From Glaciimonas soli (GTDB lineage Bacteria; Pseudomonadota; Gammaproteobacteria; Burkholderiales; Burkholderiaceae_D): a DNA stretch of 64,000 nt. The DNA lies in NCBI RefSeq assembly GCF_009497155.1, contig NZ_WINI01000006.1:1-64000 (forward strand). Direction: 5' to 3'. This document shows, one piece after another, positions 37,170-47,700 of the stretch. Under the pieces are notes generated by a model. That model was not told the origin of the DNA. It saw only the letters and a list, made by a program, of their open reading frames with translations, and did no database searches. A program made the position numbers and the translations under genes. Each line of letters opens with the position of its first letter. Position 1 is the first letter of the stretch.

Positions 37170-38801
37170 TTATTCGTCGAGTTTGATGCATACCGGCCGA
37201 GGTGGCATGAATCTCGGATTCACGCTGACCGTTTGTACTGCCTTGCCTGCCAGTGCATTGAGCGCCTGCTTCAATTGCCAATCCTTATTGCTGGTGAATT
37301 CTTTTTGTGGCAAAGGCACGCTCCCGGTTTTATCCAGATTGGAAAGATCTCGCTGGTCGCGCAAACGCTGGCGCTCCTTTCGCACATTGGCGAATGGGTC
37401 GGGTGAGGCAATGTCAGCAAAGGCAGGGCGTGGAATGTCGACCTCCCGATGGTTGAGTAAAATGCCTTCAATATCGGCGTCTTTACGCGGTGGCACGATC
37501 CAGTCTGGAATAACGCCGTAACCTTCCATCGGACAACCGTTTGGCCGAAAATTGCGAGCATTAGTCCAGACGAGATAGGTGTCGTCGCGAATGCCGACAC
37601 CAGTTTGCGCCATGCCTTTACCGTAGCTGGGTGTGCCCAGCAGCTTGGCGCGACCAAGATCCTTCAGCGCAGCCGCGGTAGCCTCCGCAGCGGAGGCACT
37701 TTGGCCGTCAATCAGCACGATGAGGGGTACACTGCGCCACCAATCATCAGCTTGCAACGATGCCAAGGGATCCTGATCCTGCATCACCGGCAGCTCATAG
37801 TCGGGCCAATTGGTGGTGATGCGATGCTGTGTTTTGTCGTCTCTTTGCAGTGTCACCATTGCGGTCTTATTGCGGCCGGTGAATAACGCTGTAATACCAA
37901 TTGCCGCGTTAAGTGCCCCGCCACCATTGAGACGCAAATCGAGAATCACAGCCTTGATCGGCAGTCTTTTTTTGCGCTCGACTTGTATCACGTTGATGTA
38001 ATCGCCAATGGTGGGTTCAGGGAAATTGGCAAGTCGGGTGTATAGCACGTTACCATCGATGATCTTGGCAACCGCGGGTCGTAGCTTGATAATTGCGCGT
38101 ACCAAAGTGAGTTCCAGTCGTTGCTTCGATACACCTCGTAGCAGCGTGATCTTGAGCGGCGCACCGACTTCTCCATTTGCATATTTGGAAATCTCGACAT
38201 TGTCGACGCCTATCAAGCTATTCCCGTTCATTGCCACCACAGTGTCCCCGGTACGTATGCCAGCTTGCGCGGCAGGTCCGTCGGGTACCACGTCGACAAT
38301 GTGCAAACCATCAGGCAAGGTGTCAAAGATGATGCCGATACCGGGCGTGCCGTTGCGCGTACGTTGGTCTTTTTTTATCTGTTCTTGCTGTTCCTGGGCA
38401 TTGCGAAAATTAGCGTAGGGTAATGTTCTGACGCCCAACCGGATAGTCTCGTCGAGAAACGCCGACATATCGATCTCGGTCAGATGCTCTTTCTTGAGCA
38501 CTTCCACTACCGATTTTAGTTCACAAATTTGGGCTTCCCAATCTGGCGGACACGGCGAGACCACTGCGGCCTGCGCCTGCGAACAAAGGCTAGATGCCAA
38601 TAATAAAAATGCGGTGAATAAAATAACAATCACATTAGCTGTAAACGGTATGGAACTATCAAATATCTGTGGAAGTAGCCCATTTTCTGCCTTCTGCGCT
38701 AGTTTTCTAACGGAAGCACTGGGTATTACCGGCTTAATTCCAGAAATATATAGAGAACCCTCCCAATACAGAGAGGGTATTTGAGTGAGCTCATTTTTCA
38801 A
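37170..38801 (-). CDS. S41-family carboxy-terminal processing protease
   Basis: Up to 543 residues. A membrane or signal segment (about 55-76, VIVILFTAFLLLASSLCSQAQA) is followed by a helical region, a PDZ domain (about 150-235: GIGIIFDTL..GLHIVDVVPDGPAAQAGIRTGDTVVAMNG, seen in parts) and the S41 core. Catalytic Ser is in DGQSASAAEATAAAL and Lys in PSYGKGMAQT. Strand-closing motifs are VILDLRLNGGGAL. It acts in the periplasm, processing or degrading proteins from their C-termini. The start is uncertain: the long frame begins at TTG, and a GTG directly before the signal (about residue 56) is an alternative; neither has a good ribosome-binding site. Confidence 0.87.
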   Translation of the reverse strand: MKNELTQIPSLYWEGSLYISGIKPVIPSASVRKLAQKAENGLLPQIFDSSIPFTANVIVILFTAFLLLASSLCSQAQAAVVSPCPPDWEAQICELKSVVEVLKKEHLTEIDMSAFLDETIRLGVRTLPYANFRNAQEQQEQIKKDQRTRNGTPGIGIIFDTLPDGLHIVDVVPDGPAAQAGIRTGDTVVAMNGNSLIGVDNVEISKYANGEVGAPLKITLLRGVSKQRLELTLVRAIIKLRPAVAKIIDGNVLYTRLANFPEPTIGDYINVIQVERKKRLPIKAVILDLRLNGGGALNAAIGITALFTGRNKTAMVTLQRDDKTQHRITTNWPDYELPVMQDQDPLASLQADDWWRSVPLIVLIDGQSASAAEATAAALKDLGRAKLLGTPSYGKGMAQTGVGIRDDTYLVWTNARNFRPNGCPMEGYGVIPDWIVPPRKDADIEGILLNHREVDIPRPAFADIASPDPFANVRKERQRLRDQRDLSNLDKTGSVPLPQKEFTSNKDWQLKQALNALAGKAVQTVSVNPRFMPPRPVCIKLDE

Positions 38802-39002
38802 TTAAATCGTCCCGATCACTTGACTGACAAAGGTTAATTATCAGTAGTATAAACACATAGCATCCACGATTCTTCCACCATCCGGTAATCTATCGAGCCT
38901 ATACTACCGAGCGTCTGCACATGCAAATGAATCAGATCAACACTCATTTTATTTTTTAATGTTAATTTAAACGATCAATTTAAGCTGGCTGGTGCTCTAC
39001 GA

Positions 39003-40051
39003 GGCTTTGTTGCACAAATCAAAAGCTGACTACAACATCCCCTTACCCCACAAACTCAGGACACACGGATGGTGTCAGGTGTCCCTAATCGCGTGAAGCG
39101 ATTAAGGATAGCTACACGCACTTTCAGCTCTGCTACCTGACGATCAAATTCTCTAGCCATCACAAGTTCGCCCAATAATTTGAAGCAACGAATTTTGGTT
39201 TCAACCAAGCTACGGAGGTGGTAGCCACTCCACTTTTTCCACAGCGTTCTGCCTAAATAGCGTGTGGCCCGTAAGGTTTCATTTCTCGCTTTGGCACCTG
39301 TCATATTTTCTTTCCAATACTGCGCATTCTTACGCGTAGGGATGACCGCTGCAGCGCCACGTGCCGCAATCGCAGTGTGACAGCCTTTGGTGTCATAAGC
39401 ACCATCGCCACTGACAGCCCAGATGGTTTCGCTCACTGGGATTTGTTTGAGTAACTCTGGCAACATGGGAGCATCACCAACACTGTTATCGGTAATTTCT
39501 ATCGCGCGTATTGCCATCGTTTCGGCATCAATGCCCAGATGCACTTTACGCCATTGTCGTCTATAGTCAGCCCCGTGTTTCTTGGTTTTCCATTCACCTT
39601 CGCCCAGCATTTTGATACCGGTGTTATCGACTAATAAATGCAATCCATTTCGACTGCTGTGACGCGGGATGATGACGGTTAAATGTTTCTGCCGTCGGCA
39701 TACTGTGCTGTAATCTGGGACTTCCCAATCCAATTTGGCTAACTGCAAAAGACTTTGTATAAAACCAATTGCCTGTCGCAGTGCCAGACCAAATAGTCCT
39801 TTGATTGTCAGGCCAAATTGGATAGCGGTATCACTAAATTGTTGTACCCGACCACGACAACCTGAGGGCTGACCATGCCATTGCATATTGTTGTCTAGCC
39901 ACACATGCAAGGAGCCGCGATTTTTTAATGCAGCGTTGTATTGTTTCCAGTTGGTCGTACGGCATTTCGCGGGAGCAGGTTTTGTCATTCTTGCAGTTTA
40001 CGCATCTCAGTAGAATTCGTCAGGCTAAGCTGCGATTTGTGTAACAAAGCC
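39003..40051 (-). mobile_element. IS5 family (IS903-like) insertion sequence, copy 2
   Basis: 1049 bases between ggctttgttgcacaaatc (39003-39020) and gatttgtgtaacaaagcc (40034-40051), an 18-bp terminal repeat with one mismatch. No matching 9-base target duplication is seen in the flanks, so one side has been altered since insertion. Confidence 0.92.
39056..39988 (-). CDS. IS5-family transposase, copy 2
   Basis: 310 residues, intact. DDE residues in LLVDNTGIK, SGDGAYD and RSLVETKI. Substitutions relative to copy 1 are spread along the gene, so the two insertions are not recent sisters. Confidence 0.95.
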   Translation of the reverse strand: MTKPAPAKCRTTNWKQYNAALKNRGSLHVWLDNNMQWHGQPSGCRGRVQQFSDTAIQFGLTIKGLFGLALRQAIGFIQSLLQLAKLDWEVPDYSTVCRRQKHLTVIIPRHSSRNGLHLLVDNTGIKMLGEGEWKTKKHGADYRRQWRKVHLGIDAETMAIRAIEITDNSVGDAPMLPELLKQIPVSETIWAVSGDGAYDTKGCHTAIAARGAAAVIPTRKNAQYWKENMTGAKARNETLRATRYLGRTLWKKWSGYHLRSLVETKIRCFKLLGELVMAREFDRQVAELKVRVAILNRFTRLGTPDTIRVS

Positions 40052-40319
40052 ATGACAAATAGATTCCGTTATTGGGTGAATTAACTGGTCAAATATATTG
40101 ACGTGTCATCGACTCCTACTGAGCAGCACCACAATCTCTGCGTAAGCGTGACCATAGCGATTTCTTGACAGATTTTTCTATTTTGAAACGGCACTTTGCG
40201 ATATTGTCGTCATGTTGACCGTTTACACAAAACTTATTACACCCTTCAGCATCCGTCCGCATGCTCAAAGAGCAAGGTTGCCTCTCAGAAAAGCAGGGGC
40301 AACCGATTAAAATTGCTTA

Positions 40320-40538
40320 TTACCTGGCCGCATGGTCTCTGTAATAGTTGCCACCTGCATCAATCTCACGTCTAGCTTGCTCAAGCAGTTCTTTGGCTTT
40401 CGCTAAGTGACCATCAAATTTGCCACCAAATTTTGTGTGGATCGCTTGGATTTCATCTTCTGAATGACTGATCCCACTCTTGGTCGACACAAACCGATCA
40501 TGGATTTCATCAGCAAATACACTAGATACAACCAGCAA
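40320..40538 (-). CDS. Small secreted hypothetical protein
   Basis: 72 residues from a TTG start. The frame upstream continues a good signal peptide (KISVLLFTLLVVSSVFA, cleavage before DEIHDRF) but contains no in-frame ATG or GTG; an ATGATG behind AAGGAATT is out of frame. The start has therefore been damaged or an unusual codon is used. The mature part is a charged helix (AKAKELLEQARREIDAG) ending NYYRDHAAR. Function unknown. Confidence 0.5.
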   Translation of the reverse strand: MLVVSSVFADEIHDRFVSTKSGISHSEDEIQAIHTKFGGKFDGHLAKAKELLEQARREIDAGGNYYRDHAAR

Positions 40539-40788
40539 AGTAAAAAGTAGAACAGATATTTTTACATCATAATTCCTTTAAAATGTTGAAGTGAACTGCA
40601 AAGTGCAGTAAAACTCCGAATAAAATTTAGTGCACACAAAATTTGTGATTTATTGCTAAGGAGGGATGTGAAAAATCGTACGCTAAACAATCCCCCAGTT
40701 TTACGGTCGTGCCGGATAGTTACTTCCTCAATGCCGGCCATCAACTAGCAGACCTATACAGCCTTATGAGCATTTAATCAGTTTGCCA

Positions 40789-43700
40789 TTACCAGCTATA
40801 CCGATAACCGACCTGCCCAGATACGGTTTCGCGATCTGGGCCGCCGATGCTCTCTTCAAATTTCAGTGTCCCGTACAATTCACCTGTTTTCCCAACAGTT
40901 TTGGTCATCCCTATACCGACCTCGCCCCACGTTCGACCTACTCCCGAATTGATTGGCGTGCCGCCGACAATAACATCCGTTGGCGACAAGAAATCGTGCA
41001 ATACGTCGACCGTGAAATAAGGTGTCGTTCCACTGACATGTGCTACGTTCCCTTCATTATTCTGGAAAAAACGCACGCCGATACGGCCGCGCAGAGATGT
41101 TGTCGTGCCACCAGAGATCGACGACACATTGTCGTTGAATCCATCCAGCTTCAGCGCCTGATACATCAACTGTCCCTGCGGCTCGATGGCAATGATCCCG
41201 CCACCCAGTTGGAACGGTTTACCGATTTCTTGCGACAGCGTGACACCGTAACCATTCTGGCTTGCACTGCCGCCATAGACATCGCTATAACTATTGTTAT
41301 AGTGCGTGATTTGTCCGACGGTATCGAAATACGTACCGTCCGACAAATACTTGGTCCAATACCCCCCCACACTTTCGGCCTGCGTTTTGGCGCTGCCCGT
41401 TGCGGGCGACAGATTCTGGATACCGCTGCGCGCCAGGTCACTGAATCCGACCGATGACGTACCTAACGTCAGGGTCATACCGACATGTTCACTGCCTCCT
41501 GTTGCCGGTTGTGACACTGTCCAATCCTTGCCGAATTGCATAAAGTAAGTGCGTGATTCGGCGTTGAATCTGTCGTTGTTAGCATCCAGATCCTGGTATT
41601 GTCCGCCAATACGTCCCCAAAAGCCGTCGTGATTGCCATTTTGTTGCTGCTCAGCGCTGGCGATATCGCCCACCCGTTCATGCAATTTACTCAAAATCGA
41701 AAACCCATAATCGAGGTTCAGTCCAGGCGTCATACTGTAACCGACAACCCCCGGGCGGTACGCAACTGAAGGCGGGGACGGTGGCACCACCGGCGTGACT
41801 GGAACTACCGGCACCGTTGGGGGAACTACCGGCACTGCTGGGGGAACTACGGGCACCGTTGGCGGAACTACGGGCTCAAGATAGGTGCGCAAATACCAAT
41901 TGTCGGCGCTGCTCGATCCGCCGCGATACAGCAGATACTGGAAGGCCCCTGCCTGCACCGGTCCTGCTAAATGAAAAGCACTCGCCGCTGTCGATCCGCC
42001 ATTATTCGCCGCTACGACCTCGATACCATCGGCGATGGTTAATGCTCCTGGGCCGCCGGTATTGTTCACCTTGATTGCCGTGGTTCCGGTAGCGCTGCCG
42101 CCGTTGATGATCAGTCGATCCGACGGTGAGCTATCGGAGGCCAGGTAAGTATTCAAGGCCAGCGTGCCATTGTTGCCGGCATAGCTGCCCGTCGTCACCG
42201 TCTTGTAACTGCTCGCCTGCGTCGGATCGGCGGTCGGGGCCACGAACGCCACAGTACCTGCGTTGCTTAAACTGCTCAGCATGGAATTACTGGTTACATT
42301 CCACAGGCTGGTACCATCGATCGTCATTGCGACCGGATCGATATACCCGGTGAGCGTCGTATCGTTTGTTAGGTAAATATTACCAGTGCTGCTCACGTCA
42401 GAAAAAATATTCCCCGTCAAACTTTCGCCCGAGGCGGTAAACGTCACGTTGCTGCCGTTCATCAGGTTCAGGAGCGTGCCGTTGCCAGCCGTGACTGCCG
42501 CGCCGTTCTGGACCGTGATGTTGGCTGTGCCGCCATTACCCAGGAAGGCCGGGCCGGTGCCCGACGCAACACTGCCGCCGGTCACAGTCACCGTACTGGC
42601 CGCCCCATTGGCGAGCGTGTCGGAGGTGACGATGCCGGACGCTCCGCCTTTCAACGTCGTACTTGTCAACGCCAGCACGCCACCGCTGTTCGCTGTCGCG
42701 CCATTCCCGGCGGCGCTGCTGACGGTCGATCCGATATCGGTCACACTGCCGCCATTCTGCGCAACCAGGCCGTCAGCCTGGGCACCCGCTGTATTGACAA
42801 CGGCGGAAGCCAGAGTAACGGCCGCACCGTTTTGTGCCACAACGCCATGAGCAGTCGTGCCGGAGGTTGTCACCGACAAGCCGTTGCTGGCGCCTATCGT
42901 TGAACCAGCGCCGGAAGCCATGAGACCGTCAGCCGCTGTGTTCGTAGTCGTCACCGAACCACCGGAGACGGTCACGGTACCGCCTTGGGTACCGGTGCCG
43001 CTATCGGCTTGCACACCGGTCGCATTCGCGCCAGCAGTCGAGATCTGGGCGTCGGTCAGTGACAGTGCACCACCGTTATTTGCATACGCGCCAAATGCGC
43101 CCACTCCTGTTGTATTGACGACCGTTCCACCCTGCGATGCAATGGACGATCCGGCGTCAGTAGCTTCTACACCGTGCGCGGCCAAGCCGGTAGTCGATAC
43201 CGTGCCTGCCGTGAGCGTCGCGGCAGCGCCATTGCTCATCTCGATCCCGACGGCGTTCTGGCCGGCTGTCGTGACAGTGGCGCTGGAATTCGTTACCGTC
43301 GAGCCGGGGCCCGATACGAACAGGCCGATCGCATTATCACCGGCCGTGTTAATGGTCGTTGCCGCATCGGCCGAGATCGTCGCCCCGGTGCCGGTCGACG
43401 ATACGCCGTCGCCTGTGCCGGTGGTGGCGATCTTGGTCCCGGCCAGTGCGATAGTCGCATTCGCGCCCAAATTGTCAATGCCGGCACCCGAACCACTCAC
43501 CGCAATGGACGTCGCGCCTGCCTTGACGCTTCCGCTCGTATCAGTCGCATCGAGCTGGATGCCATCGGCTGTTCCGCCAGCGATGACGGTTCCACCGCTG
43601 GACAGGGTGACGGACGCGCCGGGGCCAGTCAAATGAATAGCCGCCGTGCCATTATCGGCTTCAATGATGCCGGTGTTGGTCAAGGTCGCCGTAGCTCCCT

Positions 43701-46476
43701 GCACCAACGCGCCGGTGCCGTTGGCCACTTGGATCGTGGAGATATTGTTGACGGTGCCTTGGGCGCCGACGACGACACCAGTGGAACCGGCACCGGTCAA
43801 TCCGATGACGCTGTTATTTTGGAGTGTGCCGAGATTTCGGGCGACAAAGCCGATCACTAAATCGGTGTTTGAGGCTACAGCAGCATTATTGATCAGCGTA
43901 GTGGCTACCGGCGCGCCACTTACCGTATTGGACAGGCTAGTGGCCTGTCCATCGACGACGCCCGCGATGGCGCCGGCTGCATTCAGATTGATTATAGTTC
44001 CTGCATTAATGGTGCCTGATGCGCCGCCCTGATCGGTGATGGCGATGCCGTTCAGTCCGTTGACATTGTAGATCGAATTGCCGGTGGAGAGGGTAGTACC
44101 CGCATCCGTCGCGACTATCCCTCGGGCATTCTGCCCATTGATATTCATGGTCAGCGGGCCCGCCGATGAAGAGCCGGTAAAGGCGGCGCCACTCGCTACG
44201 CGGAACAGGGTCGAGTCATCCGAGCCGACAGTGAGGTTCTGGGCGGCGACATTGATCGTGGAGCCCACACCATAGGCGAAGAAACCGATCTGGTCGATGT
44301 TGTTGAACTGTGGAAGCGCCGACGCCCCTACATTTACCGTGGCATAGCCTCGGGCGAGAACACCAATGGCGCCGGTTCCATTAAGGAGGATGGTCGAGTT
44401 GACATTGGCCGTGGCCGTGATCGCTGCGGATGTGCCTTGAGCCAACACGCCGATATTGCGGGTATTCGACGTAGGATCAATGCCGCCGGAAACGATGATT
44501 TGGCCAGTGCTTGTCGACGTGACTGTGCTTGACACGGTGTTCGCAAACACCCCGATACCGACGTTGTTCGCCCCGTCGACCTCAATGGTCCCGTTATTGA
44601 TTGCTCCAACGCCGGTGCCTGTTACAGAGTCACTCACCAATATACCGTAGCTGCTCAACGGTGCCGCCACACCGCTGCCACCCTTAATGACAATGTCGCC
44701 ATCATTAATGGCGCCGAAATTGGTCGCGCCGCTGACTCGGATTCCGGCAGCGCCTTGGATCAAAGTTCCCAGGATGATGTTTCCGTAGTTGATTGCGTTC
44801 CCGTTGTTTTGTATCAAGATACCTGTGCTATTGGAGCTACTGTTACTGGCAAGGGCGACATCCGAAGCGGAAACCCCTGGTGTTGCCTGCGGCGCACGGC
44901 CGACATAGATCGTACCAGCGGCATTGTTGGTAAAGGTGGAATTAGATTGGACCCACGCCCCGATACCAACGCCGTTAATTTGACCGCCAACAGCATCGCC
45001 CAAGTTGATCGTGCCGTTGTTGACGCCGACGCTGCCGGACTGCAGCAACATTCCGACACCATAATTGCCGGAAGTGACGGCATTGACAATGCCGTTGTTT
45101 GTCGCTGCAGCGCCGTTACTCGCTGCGAATCCATATATTTGACCAGTCGTCGTATAGCCGCCGACGCTGGTACCGTCCGGATTCAGCAGCATACCCGCGG
45201 AAATCACGCCGTTGTTCACCGCGGTTGTGCCGGTACCATCGATTTGCATGTCAGCAGAATTGGCCACAACGCCCCCCCCGCTTGCCGAAATGCTGCCGTT
45301 ATTAACAAGATGGGCACCCTGCGCGCCGTACAAGACGCCACCGGAGGTGTAAACCGCTTGGATGACACCCGAGGCCGCCACGGTGGCCGTGGCGTTCGCC
45401 CCCACAGCGCGCATGACATTGAGCGGGCTCGGTGCGACTGCGGCCGCATCGTTAGGATGGGCAGCGCCATCTGTCCAGTTGTTGTACGTTGCAATGGACG
45501 TGGTAGTGGGAATAGCCTGCGTTATAGCGGCATTGTATTGCGCCTGGGTAAGTGCGCCAGCCTGTACCTCCGTCACAAGCCAAGTATTGTAGGTTTGTAA
45601 GCTGGTAGGATCCGTAACAGTATGCGTGCTGCCATCGAAAGCAGTAAATGTACCGGCGAACTGCGTGACGTTGTTGCTGAACGTACCGATTGCTGTGCTG
45701 GGGGCGGGTGTCCAAACCTGGAAATCGATGCGATTCTGCGAGTCCCACTCGATGTTACTGGCGGCTACGCCCGTGCCATCCGCATACGTGAGGGCGGTCT
45801 GCTTGGCAGCGATGGTAAGCTGATTGCCAGCACTATTTGTTGGCGACACATTGTCGCCAATATTAACCTTCAGCGTGCCGCCCGAGGAATCCACATTCCC
45901 GAGACCTGCGGCCACGTAGTAAGAAGTAGCTGAGGCGCCGGGGACATACTCAATAAAATACCTATTTGTGCCGAGTATCGGAAAATTGAGGTCGCTTGTT
46001 GAATAGACAGTAACGACTCGGGAGGTTCCAGTAACCGGATCACTCTGTGTAACCGAGCCACTCTGGGACGGCAACTGAGCGTTGTACCAGTTATTTACTG
46101 TCGCAGGCGTGACGGGGCCGGTGGTAAATGTGTAGCTACCCGCAGGTGCGTTGTTCAAGGTGTACGTTTGCGAGCTCCCAGATGATGGGCCGCCCGCATT
46201 TCCGACGCTGAAAACGCCACCAATTGTTTGGCTCGCCCCGTCGGATACGGTGTTCTGGTATGTATTATTGTCCGCCGCGGGGGACGTATAGACCTGCGCC
46301 ATGCTGACGGAACTTATGGCTGCCAGCGCTAACCCGAATACACTGAAGACATGTGATGGCGTTCGCCCCACAAGTTTCCCCCCCCCCCCGAGCCTCCCTT
46401 TTGCTTTGGTTGTTTCCGAAACGGCAACATAACCACCAGCCGCTTCACTCCATATGGAGCGATATAATTTATTCAT
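40789..46476 (-). CDS. Classical (type Va) autotransporter with ESPR leader
   Basis: 1895 residues. The start at 46476 opens the extended signal peptide region (MNKLYRSIWSEAAGGYVAVSE), then a hydrophobic core (HVFSVFGLALAAISSVSMA). The passenger (about 75-1550) consists of beta-helix repeats rich in Gly, Asn and Thr (NNGTI, GIGVFA, AIHLTGPGAS). A Pro/Val linker (VPVVPPTVPVVPP, about 1555-1600) leads to the C-terminal beta-barrel of about 290 residues ending YRYSW. The passenger is exported across the outer membrane and exposed or released; adhesion is likely, but no protease triad was found. A run of 12 G codes for GGGG just after the ESPR. It appears to be transcribed alone. Confidence 0.92.
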   Translation of the reverse strand: MNKLYRSIWSEAAGGYVAVSETTKAKGRLGGGGKLVGRTPSHVFSVFGLALAAISSVSMAQVYTSPAADNNTYQNTVSDGASQTIGGVFSVGNAGGPSSGSSQTYTLNNAPAGSYTFTTGPVTPATVNNWYNAQLPSQSGSVTQSDPVTGTSRVVTVYSTSDLNFPILGTNRYFIEYVPGASATSYYVAAGLGNVDSSGGTLKVNIGDNVSPTNSAGNQLTIAAKQTALTYADGTGVAASNIEWDSQNRIDFQVWTPAPSTAIGTFSNNVTQFAGTFTAFDGSTHTVTDPTSLQTYNTWLVTEVQAGALTQAQYNAAITQAIPTTTSIATYNNWTDGAAHPNDAAAVAPSPLNVMRAVGANATATVAASGVIQAVYTSGGVLYGAQGAHLVNNGSISASGGGVVANSADMQIDGTGTTAVNNGVISAGMLLNPDGTSVGGYTTTGQIYGFAASNGAAATNNGIVNAVTSGNYGVGMLLQSGSVGVNNGTINLGDAVGGQINGVGIGAWVQSNSTFTNNAAGTIYVGRAPQATPGVSASDVALASNSSSNSTGILIQNNGNAINYGNIILGTLIQGAAGIRVSGATNFGAINDGDIVIKGGSGVAAPLSSYGILVSDSVTGTGVGAINNGTIEVDGANNVGIGVFANTVSSTVTSTSTGQIIVSGGIDPTSNTRNIGVLAQGTSAAITATANVNSTILLNGTGAIGVLARGYATVNVGASALPQFNNIDQIGFFAYGVGSTINVAAQNLTVGSDDSTLFRVASGAAFTGSSSAGPLTMNINGQNARGIVATDAGTTLSTGNSIYNVNGLNGIAITDQGGASGTINAGTIINLNAAGAIAGVVDGQATSLSNTVSGAPVATTLINNAAVASNTDLVIGFVARNLGTLQNNSVIGLTGAGSTGVVVGAQGTVNNISTIQVANGTGALVQGATATLTNTGIIEADNGTAAIHLTGPGASVTLSSGGTVIAGGTADGIQLDATDTSGSVKAGATSIAVSGSGAGIDNLGANATIALAGTKIATTGTGDGVSSTGTGATISADAATTINTAGDNAIGLFVSGPGSTVTNSSATVTTAGQNAVGIEMSNGAAATLTAGTVSTTGLAAHGVEATDAGSSIASQGGTVVNTTGVGAFGAYANNGGALSLTDAQISTAGANATGVQADSGTGTQGGTVTVSGGSVTTTNTAADGLMASGAGSTIGASNGLSVTTSGTTAHGVVAQNGAAVTLASAVVNTAGAQADGLVAQNGGSVTDIGSTVSSAAGNGATANSGGVLALTSTTLKGGASGIVTSDTLANGAASTVTVTGGSVASGTGPAFLGNGGTANITVQNGAAVTAGNGTLLNLMNGSNVTFTASGESLTGNIFSDVSSTGNIYLTNDTTLTGYIDPVAMTIDGTSLWNVTSNSMLSSLSNAGTVAFVAPTADPTQASSYKTVTTGSYAGNNGTLALNTYLASDSSPSDRLIINGGSATGTTAIKVNNTGGPGALTIADGIEVVAANNGGSTAASAFHLAGPVQAGAFQYLLYRGGSSSADNWYLRTYLEPVVPPTVPVVPPAVPVVPPTVPVVPVTPVVPPSPPSVAYRPGVVGYSMTPGLNLDYGFSILSKLHERVGDIASAEQQQNGNHDGFWGRIGGQYQDLDANNDRFNAESRTYFMQFGKDWTVSQPATGGSEHVGMTLTLGTSSVGFSDLARSGIQNLSPATGSAKTQAESVGGYWTKYLSDGTYFDTVGQITHYNNSYSDVYGGSASQNGYGVTLSQEIGKPFQLGGGIIAIEPQGQLMYQALKLDGFNDNVSSISGGTTTSLRGRIGVRFFQNNEGNVAHVSGTTPYFTVDVLHDFLSPTDVIVGGTPINSGVGRTWGEVGIGMTKTVGKTGELYGTLKFEESIGGPDRETVSGQVGYRYSW
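46378..46389 (-). repeat. 12-G homopolymer in autotransporter coding sequence
   Basis: Twelve consecutive C on the plus strand (G on the coding strand), four Gly codons within residues 30-35 of the autotransporter. The frame is ON at this length; a change of one base would cause early termination. Confidence 0.9.
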
Positions 46477-47046
46477 GGGGGGCAGTATCCTATTAAAAAT
46501 TATTGGCCGAGTCAACTAAATACTCATTCAATTGGTCAATGCCGCTACATCGAAAAAAACACTTAATTCCGAGGGAATATGGTTTATCAAATGCAAATGC
46601 AAAAATGTGAGAGCTCGCCTATCAATCCATAGAGCGACCACGCCGATTACACAGTATCGGGTGAATTTATCTGAGTTGTGACCTCACTTAACAATAATTA
46701 ACGAAACCATCATAAAAGCGTAAGCATTTATTGTTTTTTCAATCAAAACTATAAGCAACTCGAAACTCTCAATAAGACATTATTTCAATCAATTTTTTCT
46801 CAAAAATTGACAAATTTTATGTGCTAAAAACATAAGACTATTTGTCGTGTAAAAACGCCTTCGGGCGAAGAACCGCGGCATCGTAAGCCGTGGAGATTTA
46901 CCGGTGCCATTGACGATATCTTCAAGAAAAATTCGTCAATATAAGTCGATCGAGCTGATTGCTAACCCTAGAAAAAACGGCACGCGCCAGCCCCGCACCA
47001 TCAATGCTTCAGGCGCAAACGTCTTTATAAGTGTTGCTACGACCAG
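46477..47046. other. Intergenic, likely autotransporter promoter region
   Basis: AT-rich with several A/T tracts upstream of the autotransporter. A GC hairpin gccttcgggc lies near 46858-46867. No gene recognised; a precise promoter could not be fixed. Confidence 0.45.
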
Positions 47047-47436
47047 TGCAGCAGCCGTTCGCTGACGCGTCTCTTAGGGGCGGAATGGATGTTGCCATGC
47101 GAGACCGGCGATGACATCGATAAATCGTTCATCGGATATTTCGAAAAAATCGGACTCCCTCCACCGAGCCGTATCTTACGTTGCCAGTCTCTTTCCACGT
47201 CGCTTATGTTGCTAAAGACGACGGATTTGATCGGGATCGCCACCGAATCAACATTTCAACTCGACATGAAGCAGCACAAAATCTCGACGTTGCGGGTGAG
47301 CGAGACATTCCCGGAAATCGTCATATCAACGGTCATACGCCGCGATCACCCTCTCACCTCGGCAGCACAACGCTTCCTTTCTTGCATCGAAGAAGCGGCG
47401 AAGTTGCTTGCATTCTCCCGGGCGCAATCACGCTAG
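47047..47436 (+). pseudogene. LysR-type regulator C-terminal fragment
   Basis: The frame reads RSLTRLLGAEWMLPCE, LLKTTDLIGIATESTFQ and VISTVIRRDHPLTSAAQRFLSCIEEAAK, which is the second lobe and closing helix of a LysR substrate-binding domain. The N-terminal HTH and first lobe are absent and no start context exists. Confidence 0.75.
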
Positions 47437-47500
47437 TGCAGACGAATGCAACACTGGTTGTCAAACAGCGTGCAACACTTTCCAGATTTGAGGTGGAACC

Positions 47501-47578
47501 GGTAACGCTTCTTATCGTTATAAACAGCGGAAAAACCGCCCTCACAATAGCGATAAAGTGGAAAGTATTGGGCGCTGA
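47501..47578 (+). pseudogene. istB: istB C-terminal remnant, second copy
   Basis: [19 protein letters not shown] followed by ESIGR and a stop matches the tail at 35908-36033 almost base for base. Upstream similarity is lost within about 30 bases. Confidence 0.7.
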
Positions 47579-47700
47579 TTGACAAGCAGTCCATCCAAAT
47601 TAAAAAAACAATAGGTTCACGCTGCAGCTTCAACAAATTTTGTCAATGCGACACAACTGCTTCAATTCGCTTCATAGTTTTCCCATAAAAATCTATGGCA

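Noticed and set aside
42386-43860. Several long plus-strand frames opposite the autotransporter
   Set aside because: Antisense of Gly/Ala/Thr repeats; composition (Pro/Val/Ala) and lack of starts show they are shadows.
47181-47582. 133-codon plus-strand frame
   Set aside because: Overlaps the LysR fragment and istB tail in a different frame and has no recognisable feature.
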